Shown here one piece after another: positions 37,751-47,228 of a stretch of DNA of 64,000 nucleotides. Made by a program: the position numbers and the translations under genes. Numbering within the stretch: the stretch's first letter is position 1; every line of letters starts with the position of its first letter. Under the pieces are notes generated by a model that had not been told where the DNA came from, made no database searches, and saw nothing but the letters and a program-made list of their open reading frames with translations. Origin of the DNA: Dyella monticola (GTDB lineage: Bacteria; Pseudomonadota; Gammaproteobacteria; Xanthomonadales; Rhodanobacteraceae); the NCBI RefSeq assembly GCF_003363155.1, contig NZ_QRBE01000001.1:558001-622000 (forward strand), in the 5' to 3' direction.

Positions 37751-39588
37751 GCGCCGACAGCCTGCGTATCGCTCTGGTCGGCAACCCCAATAGCGGCAAA
37801 ACCGCGCTGTTCAATCAGCTCACCGGCGGTCGCCAGAAGGTGGCCAACTACGCCGGCGTCACGGTGGAGCGCAAGGAAGGGCGGTTCACCGCGCCTTCCG
37901 GCCGTGTGATGCAGGTGCTGGATCTGCCCGGTACGTACAGCTTCGATGCCGCCAGCCCCGACGAGCAGATCACCCGCGACGTACTGGAAGGCAACTATCC
38001 CGGCGAGGCCGCGCCGGATCTGATCATCTGCGTGGCCGATGCCACCAATCTGCGCCTGCACCTGCGCTTCGTGCTCGAAGTGAAGCGCCTGGGTCGCCCC
38101 GTGGTGCTCGCGTTGAACATGATGGATGCCGCGCGCCATCGCGGCATCGTCATCGATGTGCCCGAACTGCAGCATCGCCTTGGCGTACCGGTGGTGGAAA
38201 CCATCGCGGTGAAGCGCGGCGGTGTCGGGGCGCTGGTGACGCGCGTGGATGGCGAGCTTCCGGAAGCATCGCCTGCACTGCCGGACGATCCGGCCAGCCG
38301 CGCCAGCCTGCATGACGAGGTACGCGCGCTGATGGCCGCCACGGTAACGATGCCGCGCGCCACCGCGCGGATCGATGACGCACTCGACCGCTGGATGCTG
38401 CATCCGATAGTCGGCCTGCTGACGCTCGCCGTGGTGATGTTCCTGGTGTTCCAGGCCGTGTATGCCTCCGGCAAGCCGATGAGCGATCTGATCGGCAATG
38501 GCTTCGCATGGCTCGGCGGCTATTGCGCCACCGTATTGCCGGATGGGCCGATCCGCGACCTGGTGATCAATGGTTTGTTCGGTGGTCTGGGCACCGTGCT
38601 CGGCTTTCTGCCGGTGATCCTGGTGCTGTTCTTCTTCATTCTCATGCTGGAAGAATCCGGCTACCTGCCGCGCGCTGCGTTCCTGCTCGATCGCCTGATG
38701 GTATCGGTGGGATTGACCGGGCGTTCGTTCATTCCGCTGCTCTCGAGCTTTGCATGCGCCATTCCTGGCATCATGGGTACGCGCAGTATCACCGATCCAC
38801 GCGATCGCCTGGCGACCATTCTCGTTGCGCCGCTCATGACATGCTCGGCGCGACTGCCGGTGTATGCCTTGCTGATCGGTGCCTTCATCCCCGCGCGGCG
38901 CGTGTTCGGCCTATTCAATCTGCAGGGTGTGGTGTTGTTTGCGTTGTACGTGGCGGGCATCGTCGGTGCGATGGCGGTGGGTTGGGTGATCAAGCGCATC
39001 CGTCGCGACAAGAGCGAACACGCATTGCTGATGGAGCTGCCTTCGTATCGCCTGCCGCGCGTGCGCGACGTCGCCATCGGTTTGTGGGAACGTGGCACAG
39101 TGTTCCTCAAGCGCCTGACAGGTGTGATCCTGGCGTTGACGGTGTTGATGTGGTGCATCTCCACCTTCCCGAAGCCGCCGGCAGGAGCCATTGGCCCCGC
39201 GATCAACTACAGCTTTGCCGGTTATCTGGGACGGTTCTTGCAACATATCTTTGCGCCGTTGGGTTTCAACTGGCAGATCACCCTTTCACTGATTCCCGCG
39301 TTCGCCGCGCGCGAAACGGCGGTGGCTACGCTGGCAACCGTTTACGCGGTAAGCGGTGATGCCCAAAACGGCGGCCTTGCGCATGCGCTTGCCGGCAATT
39401 TTCCGCTGGCCACGGCGCTGTCGCTGCTGGTGTGGTTCGCGTTTGCGCCGCAATGCATGTCCACGCTGGCGGTCATTCGGCGCGAAACCAATTCGTGGCG
39501 CAATGTGGTGATTTCTTTCAGCTACATGTTTGCCGTGGCGTATGCGGCATCGTTCATCACCTTCCAGGTGGCGAGGTTGTTCTCGTGA
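37747..39588 (+). CDS. feoB: Ferrous iron transporter FeoB
   Basis: 613 residues: a G-protein domain (GNPNSGKT at 12-19, DLPGTYSF, NMMD), a short spacer helical region and a membrane domain with two Gate motifs and about eight or nine segments (EESGYLPRAAFLLDR with the Cys-containing SSFACAIPGIMGTR, and AFAPQCMSTLAVIRRET). It is shorter than the ~770-residue E. coli FeoB, the typical size in Xanthomonads. Imports Fe(II) across the inner membrane. Confidence 0.95.
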   Translation: MSADSLRIALVGNPNSGKTALFNQLTGGRQKVANYAGVTVERKEGRFTAPSGRVMQVLDLPGTYSFDAASPDEQITRDVLEGNYPGEAAPDLIICVADATNLRLHLRFVLEVKRLGRPVVLALNMMDAARHRGIVIDVPELQHRLGVPVVETIAVKRGGVGALVTRVDGELPEASPALPDDPASRASLHDEVRALMAATVTMPRATARIDDALDRWMLHPIVGLLTLAVVMFLVFQAVYASGKPMSDLIGNGFAWLGGYCATVLPDGPIRDLVINGLFGGLGTVLGFLPVILVLFFFILMLEESGYLPRAAFLLDRLMVSVGLTGRSFIPLLSSFACAIPGIMGTRSITDPRDRLATILVAPLMTCSARLPVYALLIGAFIPARRVFGLFNLQGVVLFALYVAGIVGAMAVGWVIKRIRRDKSEHALLMELPSYRLPRVRDVAIGLWERGTVFLKRLTGVILALTVLMWCISTFPKPPAGAIGPAINYSFAGYLGRFLQHIFAPLGFNWQITLSLIPAFAARETAVATLATVYAVSGDAQNGGLAHALAGNFPLATALSLLVWFAFAPQCMSTLAVIRRETNSWRNVVISFSYMFAVAYAASFITFQVARLFS

Positions 39589-39887
39589 GTACGGGTTTGC
39601 TCGTTCAATACATCGTTATCGGCCTGGTCGTGCTGGCCAGTGCGCTCTACACCTTCCGCAAGCTCGCGCCGCAGCTCACCAATCGCTGGCTGGCGGCGGC
39701 GTCCATCCGTTTGAGCAAATCGGGCCATGCTATGTGGGTGCAGGCATTCGGTCGTCGTTTGCAGCCCAAGCAAGCCACAGGTAGTTGCAGCGATGGATGC
39801 AGCACTTGCGGTGCATGCGGTCCCAAGCCGCCCGTGAATGCGCGTGGTGATGCGATGCCGTTGGAGTTTCGTCCGCGTCGGCATTGA
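39585..39887 (+). CDS. Small membrane protein with Cys-rich tail, third gene of feo operon
   Basis: 100 residues from a GTG that overlaps the feoB stop by 4 nt. One N-terminal membrane helix (YIVIGLVVLASALYTF), a basic stretch and then CSDGCSTCGACG, four cysteines in 12 residues. It sits where E. coli has feoC but shows no winged-helix domain. The cysteine cluster could bind iron or an Fe-S centre, as proposed for FeoC; that is inference. Confidence 0.7.
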   Translation: MSTGLLVQYIVIGLVVLASALYTFRKLAPQLTNRWLAAASIRLSKSGHAMWVQAFGRRLQPKQATGSCSDGCSTCGACGPKPPVNARGDAMPLEFRPRRH

Positions 39888-39936
39888 GGCCGTTTGCCTG
39901 CTGCCACAACGCTTCGGTATCTCCATGGCGCCCTGA

Positions 39937-39966
39937 CGTCATTCCGGCGAAGGCCGAAATGGAATG
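39937..39966. repeat. GTCATTCC-type dispersed palindrome, copy d
   Basis: CGTCATTCCGGC followed by GAAG and GGCCGAAATGGAATG, an imperfect stem, between two convergent genes. Confidence 0.55.
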
Positions 39967-40007
39967 TAATGTGCATCTAGCGCACAACGGCATATGGATG
40001 TGTGCGA

Positions 40008-41807
40008 TCAGCCACGCGCAAGCTTCGGATGCAGATAGGCACGATGGCGCCACAGATCGATGCCCCATACGAGGAGCGTTGCAGCGGATACGATACCGAG
40101 CAAAGGGACATCGTCGAATGCGCCGCCTGGAGCTTGATGGAGCGCATTGCCGATGGCGTATGCACTCATTAGCAACACATATATGCCCGGCCGCGGACCG
40201 ATCTTGAATGCCGGCTTGCTGGGGCGTTTGGGACGGCGATAGGTGAAGCGGCGCACGGCCAAAATCATGGTGCCCCCTACGATGATGGATGCAGCGACAG
40301 GGGCGCCGCCCAGATAGTCCACGCCAAGCCCCAGCGCGCTGAGCAATGGGATGAACATTCTGCGCAACCAGGGTTTGCGTGAAGCCGTCGCCTCAGCCTG
40401 ACCTTGCCACTGGTCGATCCAGGCAGCCCCCATCAAGGCGGCCCAGATGAGCAGTATCACGCCGAACGAGGCAAAAAAAACGCCGATGGTGCGTCCCCAT
40501 CTTTCTGCTGGGGCGTCGCCGTTTTGCAGCGACAGCGCAATCATCGGGATGGCAATGGCCAACGAACAAACCAGCGCGAAGACGACGGCGCGGATGGCAT
40601 TTATCGTCAAACGTTGCCAATGGAAACCGCTGACGCCTGCTGCACGAAACCAGAATCGTGCGTGTTCACGGTCGAGCGCGAACGGCAGATGTTCGACATG
40701 ACCGTTGCAGAGTGCGTATACGATACGCGCGAGATGAAGCGGTTTATGGCGCGTCAACGCGGTGACGAAGGTCTGGCGCCAGCTGCGTGGCTGCTTCAAC
40801 TCATTGATGCAATCGCGTACACGTATAGTGTGCGGGCGACCTTGTTTGGTCGCGATGCCTAGTCGCCGGGCTAGCGATGAGTGATCGTGCTGCATTTCCC
40901 AATACAGCGTCTGCTTGTTCTTAAGCTGCTCCAGCGCGATGGGATTTACGCCAGACAACACGTGATCGAGATCGAAGAAGCGCAGCAGTACTTCGAGGTT
41001 GGCTGTCGCCATGGGCTGCGGCGCTTGCAATAAATGCTGCAGCGTGAGTTGCCCGACGACTTGCTTGACCTGGAACGACCAGAACTCTGGGTAGTGATTG
41101 AGCCAGCGCGAGAAAGCATGTGGACCGTCGGTGCCGCTCGCTTCGCGAATCACCCGTTCGACAAGCTCCTTGGTGTTGACCGCTGGCGTAGGTTTCGCTG
41201 CCGGCGGACGCAGTATTTCGACCGGACGCGCAGCGGGCGTGGGCGCGGGTGATGCTGGCTTCAAGACTTCCAACGGTGCGGGGACCAATGGAGGCCTGAT
41301 GGTCTCCGGTGGACGCAGCGTTTCCAGCGCGGGTGGCGGCGACGTTGCAGCTGGTGCTGAGGGCTTGAGCACTTCCAGTGGTGCAGGTGTCGAGATGGGT
41401 TTGGCTACGCTGGGTGGATGCAAGGTTTCCACCGTGTGCGCACCCGGCGCAGGCGCGGGCGATGGTGAAAGCTTTAGCACTTCCATGGACGTGGACGCTG
41501 GAGGCGTCAATGGCTTGGGCACTTCAGCCAGTTCCAGCGGTGCATGGAGCGAGCGTGGTTCTGCAGCGGGTTCGGATGCCAGAGCGTGGTCGCGTGTGGA
41601 ATGCAGAGTGGTGGCTGATGCTATCCCCGATGCCGTTGGGCGATTGTTTGCCTGTGACAGCGTGAGCTGATACGCGGTGTTCAAGCGTTGGAACGCGGCG
41701 GCGTCATCGTCCGGGCGCGTGGTGCGCAGCAAGCGCGCATAGGCACGCTTGATCGTAACGGCATCAGCATCGACGGGTATGCCCAGTAACGTGTAAGCCC
41801 AGTTCAA
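40008..41807 (-). CDS. Membrane J-domain protein, HscC partner (DjlC-like)
   Basis: 599 residues. Residues 1-50 are a short J domain (AYTLLGIPVDADAVTIKRAYARLLRT...FQRLNTAYQ), but the HPD tripeptide reads RPD. Residues ~90-210 are a Pro-rich linker of imperfect repeats alternating PLEVLKPS and xxETLRPP. A cytoplasmic helical domain follows (210-400), then four or five membrane segments (about 404-427, 441-463, 485-520, 541-556, 568-585). It overlaps hscC by 4 nt. E. coli HscC is stimulated by membrane J-proteins DjlB/DjlC, so this pair is likely a chaperone machine. Confidence 0.78.
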   Translation of the reverse strand: MNWAYTLLGIPVDADAVTIKRAYARLLRTTRPDDDAAAFQRLNTAYQLTLSQANNRPTASGIASATTLHSTRDHALASEPAAEPRSLHAPLELAEVPKPLTPPASTSMEVLKLSPSPAPAPGAHTVETLHPPSVAKPISTPAPLEVLKPSAPAATSPPPALETLRPPETIRPPLVPAPLEVLKPASPAPTPAARPVEILRPPAAKPTPAVNTKELVERVIREASGTDGPHAFSRWLNHYPEFWSFQVKQVVGQLTLQHLLQAPQPMATANLEVLLRFFDLDHVLSGVNPIALEQLKNKQTLYWEMQHDHSSLARRLGIATKQGRPHTIRVRDCINELKQPRSWRQTFVTALTRHKPLHLARIVYALCNGHVEHLPFALDREHARFWFRAAGVSGFHWQRLTINAIRAVVFALVCSLAIAIPMIALSLQNGDAPAERWGRTIGVFFASFGVILLIWAALMGAAWIDQWQGQAEATASRKPWLRRMFIPLLSALGLGVDYLGGAPVAASIIVGGTMILAVRRFTYRRPKRPSKPAFKIGPRPGIYVLLMSAYAIGNALHQAPGGAFDDVPLLGIVSAATLLVWGIDLWRHRAYLHPKLARG

Positions 41808-43495
41808 AGCTGGCGCTCCAGTTCGTCCATCGCTTGGCTAAAGCGTGTGCGATGTTCGCTGATTAGTCGTTCGTCTTGCGATTCAAGTGATTGGTTGAAT
41901 CGTCCGATCCATTCCCGCAGATGGTCGCGCGCGACTATGTGTTCTTCGAACAGGCGCTCGGCGCGCGCCAGCACTGCAATGTTTTCCTGCTTGGAACGCG
42001 GGTGTATTTTCAATTCGGCCAGCGAATCCAGTCGCGCGCGGATTTCGCTCTCGCTAAGAATGCCTGGATTCTGTTCCAACACCAGTTCGTAACGCGTGCC
42101 GCTGGATGTGGGCGTCGCTTCTACCTGCAACACGCCATTGATGTCGTAGGTAAACCGCACCTTGACGCTGTTGTCGGCGATCGACAGGGTAGGGTTGAGC
42201 GGCACTTCCAGTTGCCCGAGCCTGATGTTCTTGGCCACCAATGGGCTTTCGCCTTGATAAACCTTAAGCACCAACACTTTCTGCCGTTCAGTCAGCGGGT
42301 AATAGTTGGATTCGCGGCTGATCGGCACAACACTGTTGCGCTGGATGATGGCCGAAAACAAGCCGTTCTGCGTGTTGCCACGTTCATCTCGTTGTCCGAC
42401 CTCCACACCAAGCGTATAGGGGCAAACGTCGGTGAGAATGATTTCATCCAGTTTGACGTTGCGCCGCTTGAGGCCGGATGCCACGCATGCGCCCATGGCG
42501 ATGGCTTCGTCTGGATTGATATGGCGCAAGGGCAGGCGGCCAAACATGCGCGCAATCATGCGCGACACCAGTGGCATGCGGCTGGCGCCCCCCACCAACA
42601 CGATTTCGTTGAGCTGCTCCGGCTGCAGCCGCGCATCACGCAGGGCGCGTTCGAGCGGCGCGCGCATGCGCTGCATCAGCGGTTCAGCCAGTTGGATGAA
42701 GCGGTCCTGGTCGATGGCCCAGTGAATGGTATGCTCCCCAACCAGGCAATCGATGCGCTGTTCGGGCTGTTGACTCAAGGCGCGCTTGAGCACCTCAAGG
42801 CGCCGGCGCAATAGGCTGCGTTCGACTGGCGAAAGACTTTCGGGGCGCAACTTGAGATCGGATAGGCAGGCGTTTTCCAGTACATCGAGAAAATCTTCGC
42901 CGCCCAGGTAGTTGTCGCCAGCGCTGGCGTGTACTTCGACCACACCTTCGAAGGTTTCCAATACCGATACGTCGAACGTACCGCCCCCCAGATCGAATAC
43001 CAGGAAACGACTGCCTTCGGGCTTTGCCTGCAAGCCATAGGCGAGCGCGGCAGCAGTGGGTTCGTTGATCAAACGTTCCACCTTGATGCCGGCCAATTCA
43101 CCAGCGGCACGCGTGGCCTTGCGTTGCGCATCGGAAAAATAGGCGGGCACGCTGATCACCGCTTCTTCTATTTTTTCGCCGAGTGCGGCTTCGGCGTCGG
43201 CAAGCAATGAGCGCAACACTAGCGCCGACAGTTCCTCGGGGCGGAACATGCGGTGGCCCAGCTGTGTTTCACGCGACGTACCCATCCAGCGCTTGAAGGT
43301 GGCGACGGTGGTTTTGGGATGACTGATCAGACGATCCCGCGCGGCCTCGCCAACGATCATGTGGCCCTCGTCATCCATGCTGACGATCGATGGCGTGAGT
43401 AGATCGCCCAATGCGTTGGGAAACAGTTGAGGGCCCTCGTCGCCGAAGTAGCCGATCAGCGAGTGCGTCGTGCCCAGGTCAATACCGACGATCAT
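41804..43495 (-). CDS. hscC: Hsp70-family chaperone HscC
   Basis: 563 residues, complete Hsp70 ATPase domain (GIDLGTTHSLIGYF, FDLGGGTFDVSVLE, VLVGGASRMP) and a compact substrate-binding domain that lacks the long DnaK lid, matching the HscC subfamily. In E. coli HscC associates with sigma-70 and links to cadmium/UV stress. Start at 43495 (MIVGIDLG). The frame is open 30 codons more upstream, but that is outside the fold. Gene pair with the J-domain protein downstream. Confidence 0.88.
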   Translation of the reverse strand: MIVGIDLGTTHSLIGYFGDEGPQLFPNALGDLLTPSIVSMDDEGHMIVGEAARDRLISHPKTTVATFKRWMGTSRETQLGHRMFRPEELSALVLRSLLADAEAALGEKIEEAVISVPAYFSDAQRKATRAAGELAGIKVERLINEPTAAALAYGLQAKPEGSRFLVFDLGGGTFDVSVLETFEGVVEVHASAGDNYLGGEDFLDVLENACLSDLKLRPESLSPVERSLLRRRLEVLKRALSQQPEQRIDCLVGEHTIHWAIDQDRFIQLAEPLMQRMRAPLERALRDARLQPEQLNEIVLVGGASRMPLVSRMIARMFGRLPLRHINPDEAIAMGACVASGLKRRNVKLDEIILTDVCPYTLGVEVGQRDERGNTQNGLFSAIIQRNSVVPISRESNYYPLTERQKVLVLKVYQGESPLVAKNIRLGQLEVPLNPTLSIADNSVKVRFTYDINGVLQVEATPTSSGTRYELVLEQNPGILSESEIRARLDSLAELKIHPRSKQENIAVLARAERLFEEHIVARDHLREWIGRFNQSLESQDERLISEHRTRFSQAMDELERQL

Positions 43496-43541
43496 GAGTT
43501 GTCCCCCTGTCCTGCATCCGTGGCCATCCAGCCAAAATGTG

Positions 43542-45149
43542 CTACATGCGGAACACGCCGTACCTCTGCGCTTCGATCGGCGCATTCATGGACGCTGAAA
43601 TCGCCAACCCCAGCACGCGGCGTGTGTCGGCTGGATCGATGATGCCATCGTCCCACAAGCGCGCGGTGGCGTAATAGGGATGCCCCTGGCGTTCGTATTG
43701 GTCGCGGATCGGCGCCTTGAAGGCTTCTTCGTCTTCGGCGCTCCACGGTTGCCCGGATGCCTCCAGGCCATCGCGTTTTACCGTGGCCAGCACGCTGGCG
43801 GCCTGCTCGCCGCCCATCACGCTGATGCGCGCGTTGGGCCACATCCACAGGAAGCGCGCGCCGTACGCGCGGCCGCACATGGCGTAATTGCCGGCGCCGA
43901 AACTGCCGCCGATCACCACGGTGAATTTGGGTACGTGCGAGCAGGCCACGGCGGTGACCATCTTCGCGCCGTCTTTGGCGATGCCGGCGTTCTCGTATTT
44001 CTTGCCGACCATGAAGCCGGTGATGTTTTGCAGGAATACCAGCGGCACGTTGCGCTGGTTGCACAGTTCGATGAAGTGCGCACCCTTGAGTGCGGATTCG
44101 GAAAACAAGATGCCGTTGTTGGCGATGATGCCCACGGGGTAGCCATGGATATGCGCGAAGCCGCATACCAGCGTTTTGCCGTAGCGCGCTTTGAATTCGT
44201 GGAACTCCGAGCCGTCGACAATACGCGCGATCACTTCGCGGATATCGAACGGGCGACGCGTATCCTGCGGTATCACGCCGTAGAGTTCCTGCGCCGCATA
44301 ACGCGGTTCCACCGGTGCCCGTATCGCCAACGGCATGGGCTTGGTGCGATTGAGGCTGGCGACGATATCGCGTGCGATCGACAGCGCATGCGCATCGTTT
44401 TCCGCAAAGTGATCGGCCACACCGGAGGTGGAGGTGTGCACATCCGCACCGCCGAGTGCTTCGGCATCCACGACTTCGCCCGTCGCCGCTTTCACCAATG
44501 GCGGGCCGCCGAGAAAGATCGTGCCTTGTTCGCGCACGATGATGGTTTCATCGCTCATCGCCGGCACATAGGCACCGCCGGCTGTGCATGAACCCATTAC
44601 CACGGCGATCTGCGGAATGCCAAGACCGGACATGCGCGCCTGGTTGTAGAAGATGCGGCCGAAGTGTTCCTTGTCCGGAAAGACCTCATCCTGCATCGGC
44701 AGGAAGGCGCCGCCCGAATCAACCAGGTAGATGCATGGCAGGCGGTTTTCCAGCGCTACTTCTTGTGCGCGCAGGTGTTTCTTCACCGTCATCGGGAAAT
44801 AGGTGCCGCCTTTGACCGTGGCGTCGTTGGCAACCACCACCACTTCCATGCCGTGCACGCGGCCGATGCCGGTGATGATGCCGGCAGCTGGCGCGGCATC
44901 GTCGTACATGCCGTGCGCGGCGAGCGGCGACAGTTCCAGGAAGGGCGAGCCGGGATCGAGCAGCGCGCGGATGCGCTCGCGCGGTAGCAGCTTCCCGCGT
45001 TTAGTGTGTTTTTCGCGCGCCTTGGCGCCGCCACCTTCGGCGCTGTGGGCCAGTTGGCGGTGCAGGTCGTCCACGAGGGCACTCAATTGCGTGCTGCTGG
45101 CGTGGAACTCAGGGGAACGGGCATCGATCTGCGAGGTAAGGACGCTCAT
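43542..45149 (-). CDS. liuB: Methylcrotonyl-CoA carboxylase beta (carboxyltransferase) subunit
   Basis: 535 residues, two crotonase-like halves of an acyl-CoA carboxyltransferase ([83 protein letters not shown]). This pattern matches methylcrotonyl- rather than propionyl-CoA carboxylase. Start at 45149 (MSVLTSQ). It works with the alpha subunit at 33845-35848 although the two are 8 kb apart. Confidence 0.92.
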   Translation of the reverse strand: MSVLTSQIDARSPEFHASSTQLSALVDDLHRQLAHSAEGGGAKAREKHTKRGKLLPRERIRALLDPGSPFLELSPLAAHGMYDDAAPAAGIITGIGRVHGMEVVVVANDATVKGGTYFPMTVKKHLRAQEVALENRLPCIYLVDSGGAFLPMQDEVFPDKEHFGRIFYNQARMSGLGIPQIAVVMGSCTAGGAYVPAMSDETIIVREQGTIFLGGPPLVKAATGEVVDAEALGGADVHTSTSGVADHFAENDAHALSIARDIVASLNRTKPMPLAIRAPVEPRYAAQELYGVIPQDTRRPFDIREVIARIVDGSEFHEFKARYGKTLVCGFAHIHGYPVGIIANNGILFSESALKGAHFIELCNQRNVPLVFLQNITGFMVGKKYENAGIAKDGAKMVTAVACSHVPKFTVVIGGSFGAGNYAMCGRAYGARFLWMWPNARISVMGGEQAASVLATVKRDGLEASGQPWSAEDEEAFKAPIRDQYERQGHPYYATARLWDDGIIDPADTRRVLGLAISASMNAPIEAQRYGVFRM

Positions 45150-45240
45150 GGTGTCGTGCGGCCGTAGTGGCAAACCATGGATGATAGCGGGCCGCGCCAT
45201 CCAACTGCACCGGCATGTGGGTCAATGCGCACCCATAAAA

Positions 45241-45266
45241 AACCGGCCGCCCGAGGGCGGCCGGTT
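45241..45266 (-). terminator. Intrinsic terminator of the Ala-rich lipoprotein gene
   Basis: An 11-bp perfect stem AACCGGCCGCC/GGCGGCCGGTT with a CGAG loop. On the minus strand it is followed by a T6 run, 20 nt past the lipoprotein stop. Confidence 0.92.
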
Positions 45267-45287
45267 TCAAGGCAGTGCACCGAAGGA

Positions 45288-45656
45288 TTAGTTGCCCTTC
45301 GAAGCATCCTTCGCTGCGGTAGCGGACGACTTGGCGGCATCGGCAGCCTTGCTGGCAGCCTGCGACGCATCGGCAGCGGCACTCTTCATCGCATCGCCAG
45401 CGGCGGTGGACGTAGCAGCCGGAGCGGCAGCCGTGGAAGCCGGGGCAGCAGCGGTGGAAGCCGGAGCAGCAGCGGCCGGGGTGGCAGCGGTGGAAGCAGC
45501 AGCGGCCTTCTGAGCCTGGTCAGCAGCCTGAGAAGCTGCCTGCTGGGCCTGATCAGCCGACTTCTGCGCGTCCTGCGCGGAATCCTGCGCGCCGTTGCTG
45601 CAAGCCGCCAGCAGCGCGACAAGCGCGGAGGCGAGAAGGGTACGCGTGAACTTCAT
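45288..45656 (-). CDS. Ala-rich low-complexity lipoprotein
   Basis: 122 residues. Signal ending in the lipobox LLAAC (lipidated Cys19), then an almost pure Ala/Gln/Ser/Asp/Lys sequence with heptad-like repeats (AQKSADQAQQAASQAADQAQ) and a central block of PASTAAA repeats, ending in another helical stretch. Like Lpp and similar envelope coiled coils it may form a rod between outer membrane and wall. Strong GGAGATCC site; monocistronic. No specific family. Confidence 0.75.
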   Translation of the reverse strand: MKFTRTLLASALVALLAACSNGAQDSAQDAQKSADQAQQAASQAADQAQKAAAASTAATPAAAAPASTAAAPASTAAAPAATSTAAGDAMKSAAADASQAASKAADAAKSSATAAKDASKGN

Positions 45657-45759
45657 GATGGATCTCCTTAAGCCGTGGAATGCCAATTGGCAGATTATTA
45701 ATAGCGCTTTCACGTTAACTGCGCCACCGGGTCGAGCAAACAACTTTAAGCCGCATTAA

Positions 45760-45789
45760 ACCGGGCCGGATGGCTGACACCCGGCCGGT
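45760..45789 (-). terminator. Possible terminator of the thiolase gene
   Basis: A nine-bp stem with one bulge (ACCGG-CCGG with CCGG-CCGGT) about 22 nt past the thiolase stop on the minus strand, followed only by TTTAAT. A weak call. Confidence 0.35.
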
Positions 45790-45811
45790 CGTGCAGTGCA
45801 GAAAAAAACGC

Positions 45812-46996
45812 TTAGTCCAAACGTTCCACTGCAATGGCGGTCGCTTCGCCGCCACCAATGCAAAGGGACGCAACACCGCGACGCAACCCACGGGTTTTCA
45901 ATGCATTGAGCAAGGTTACCACCAAGCGCGCGCCACTGGCGCCGATCGGGTGGCCCAGTGCGCAGGCGCCACCGTTGACGTTGAGCTTGTCATGCGCGAT
46001 GCCCAGCTCGCGCATCGGTGCCATGGCCACCACGGCGAAGGCTTCGTTGACCTCGAACAGGTCCACATCGCTCACCTTCCAGCCGGCCTTGTCCAGCACC
46101 TTGCTGATGGCGCTGACCGGTGCGGTGGTGAACCACTCCGGCTCCTGCGAATGGGTGGCATGCGCCACGATGCGCGCCAGCGGCTCGATGCCACGTGCCT
46201 TGGCGTCATCGGCCGAAAGCAGGATCACCGCTGCCGCGCCGTCGGAAATGCTCGACGAACTCGCCGCGGTAATGGTGCCGTTCTCCTTGCGGAAGGCGGG
46301 CTTGAGCGAAGGGATCTTGCCGATGTCGGAACGACCGGGTTGTTCGTCGGTATCGACCTGCACGTCCCCCTTCTTGCCGGCCACGGTCACCGGCACGATT
46401 TCGCTGGCGAATGCACCGGAAGCCTGCGCAGCCTGGGAGCGCCTCACCGATTCGATGGCGAATGCGTCCTGTTCTTCGCGGCTGAAGTGGTACTTGTCGG
46501 CGCACAGTTCGCCGAACACCCCCATGGCCTTGCCGTCATACGGATTGGTAAGGCCGTCCCAGGCCATGTGGTCGACGAGCTTGCCTTCGCCATAGCGAAT
46601 GCCGCTGCGGGCATTGACCATGTGCGGTGCGTTGGTCATCGATTCCATGCCACCGGCTACGACGATGGCGGCCGAGCCGGCCTTGATCAGGTCATGGCCG
46701 AGCATGATGGCTTTCATGCCCGAGCCGCACACTTTGTTGATGGTGGTGCAGCCCGTACCCGCTGGCAGGCCGGCGCCCAGGGCAGCCTGGCGGGCAGGCG
46801 CCTGGCCGAGGTTGGCCGGCAGCACGCAGCCCATGATCACTTCGCCGACGTCCTTGGCAGCCACGCCCGATTGCTCCAGTGCCGCGCGAATGGCGGTCGC
46901 ACCCAGCGTGGGTGAGGGCACGCCGGTGAACTGACCGAGAAAGGAGCCGATGGCGGTGCGCTTGGCACCGGCAATGACAACACTGACGTCCGACAT
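45812..46996 (-). CDS. Acetyl-CoA C-acetyltransferase (thiolase)
   Basis: 394 residues with the biosynthetic/acetoacetyl thiolase pattern: nucleophile Cys in NKVCGSGMKAIML, GGMESMTNAPH, NGGACALGHPIGASG with the His, and the C-terminal CIGGGEATA. It cleaves acetoacetyl-CoA or condenses acetyl-CoA. Nearby leucine-catabolism genes ending in acetoacetate suggest the degradative direction. Confidence 0.93.
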   Translation of the reverse strand: MSDVSVVIAGAKRTAIGSFLGQFTGVPSPTLGATAIRAALEQSGVAAKDVGEVIMGCVLPANLGQAPARQAALGAGLPAGTGCTTINKVCGSGMKAIMLGHDLIKAGSAAIVVAGGMESMTNAPHMVNARSGIRYGEGKLVDHMAWDGLTNPYDGKAMGVFGELCADKYHFSREEQDAFAIESVRRSQAAQASGAFASEIVPVTVAGKKGDVQVDTDEQPGRSDIGKIPSLKPAFRKENGTITAASSSSISDGAAAVILLSADDAKARGIEPLARIVAHATHSQEPEWFTTAPVSAISKVLDKAGWKVSDVDLFEVNEAFAVVAMAPMRELGIAHDKLNVNGGACALGHPIGASGARLVVTLLNALKTRGLRRGVASLCIGGGEATAIAVERLD

Positions 46997-47228
46997 GGGG
47001 ATCTCCGGGGAAGCTGTATGGCGCTGGGCGCCAGGGAAGGAATTTGCGAATTATCGCAGCCCACGGTGCAAAGCAGCAAATGGCACTTTTCGTGAGAAAT
47101 CACGTGTTTGTGGGGACGGAATTTTCTCGCAATCCTACAAAGCATGCGAATAAGCTAAGACGGAACGCTGTTGTGGGAGCGATGGCGTTCAACGGGTGCT
47201 CGATAAACATGCTCACTGGGTGAGGTTT

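Noticed and set aside
41891-42814. 307-codon frame opposite hscC
   Set aside because: Shadow of a conserved Hsp70; no independent support.
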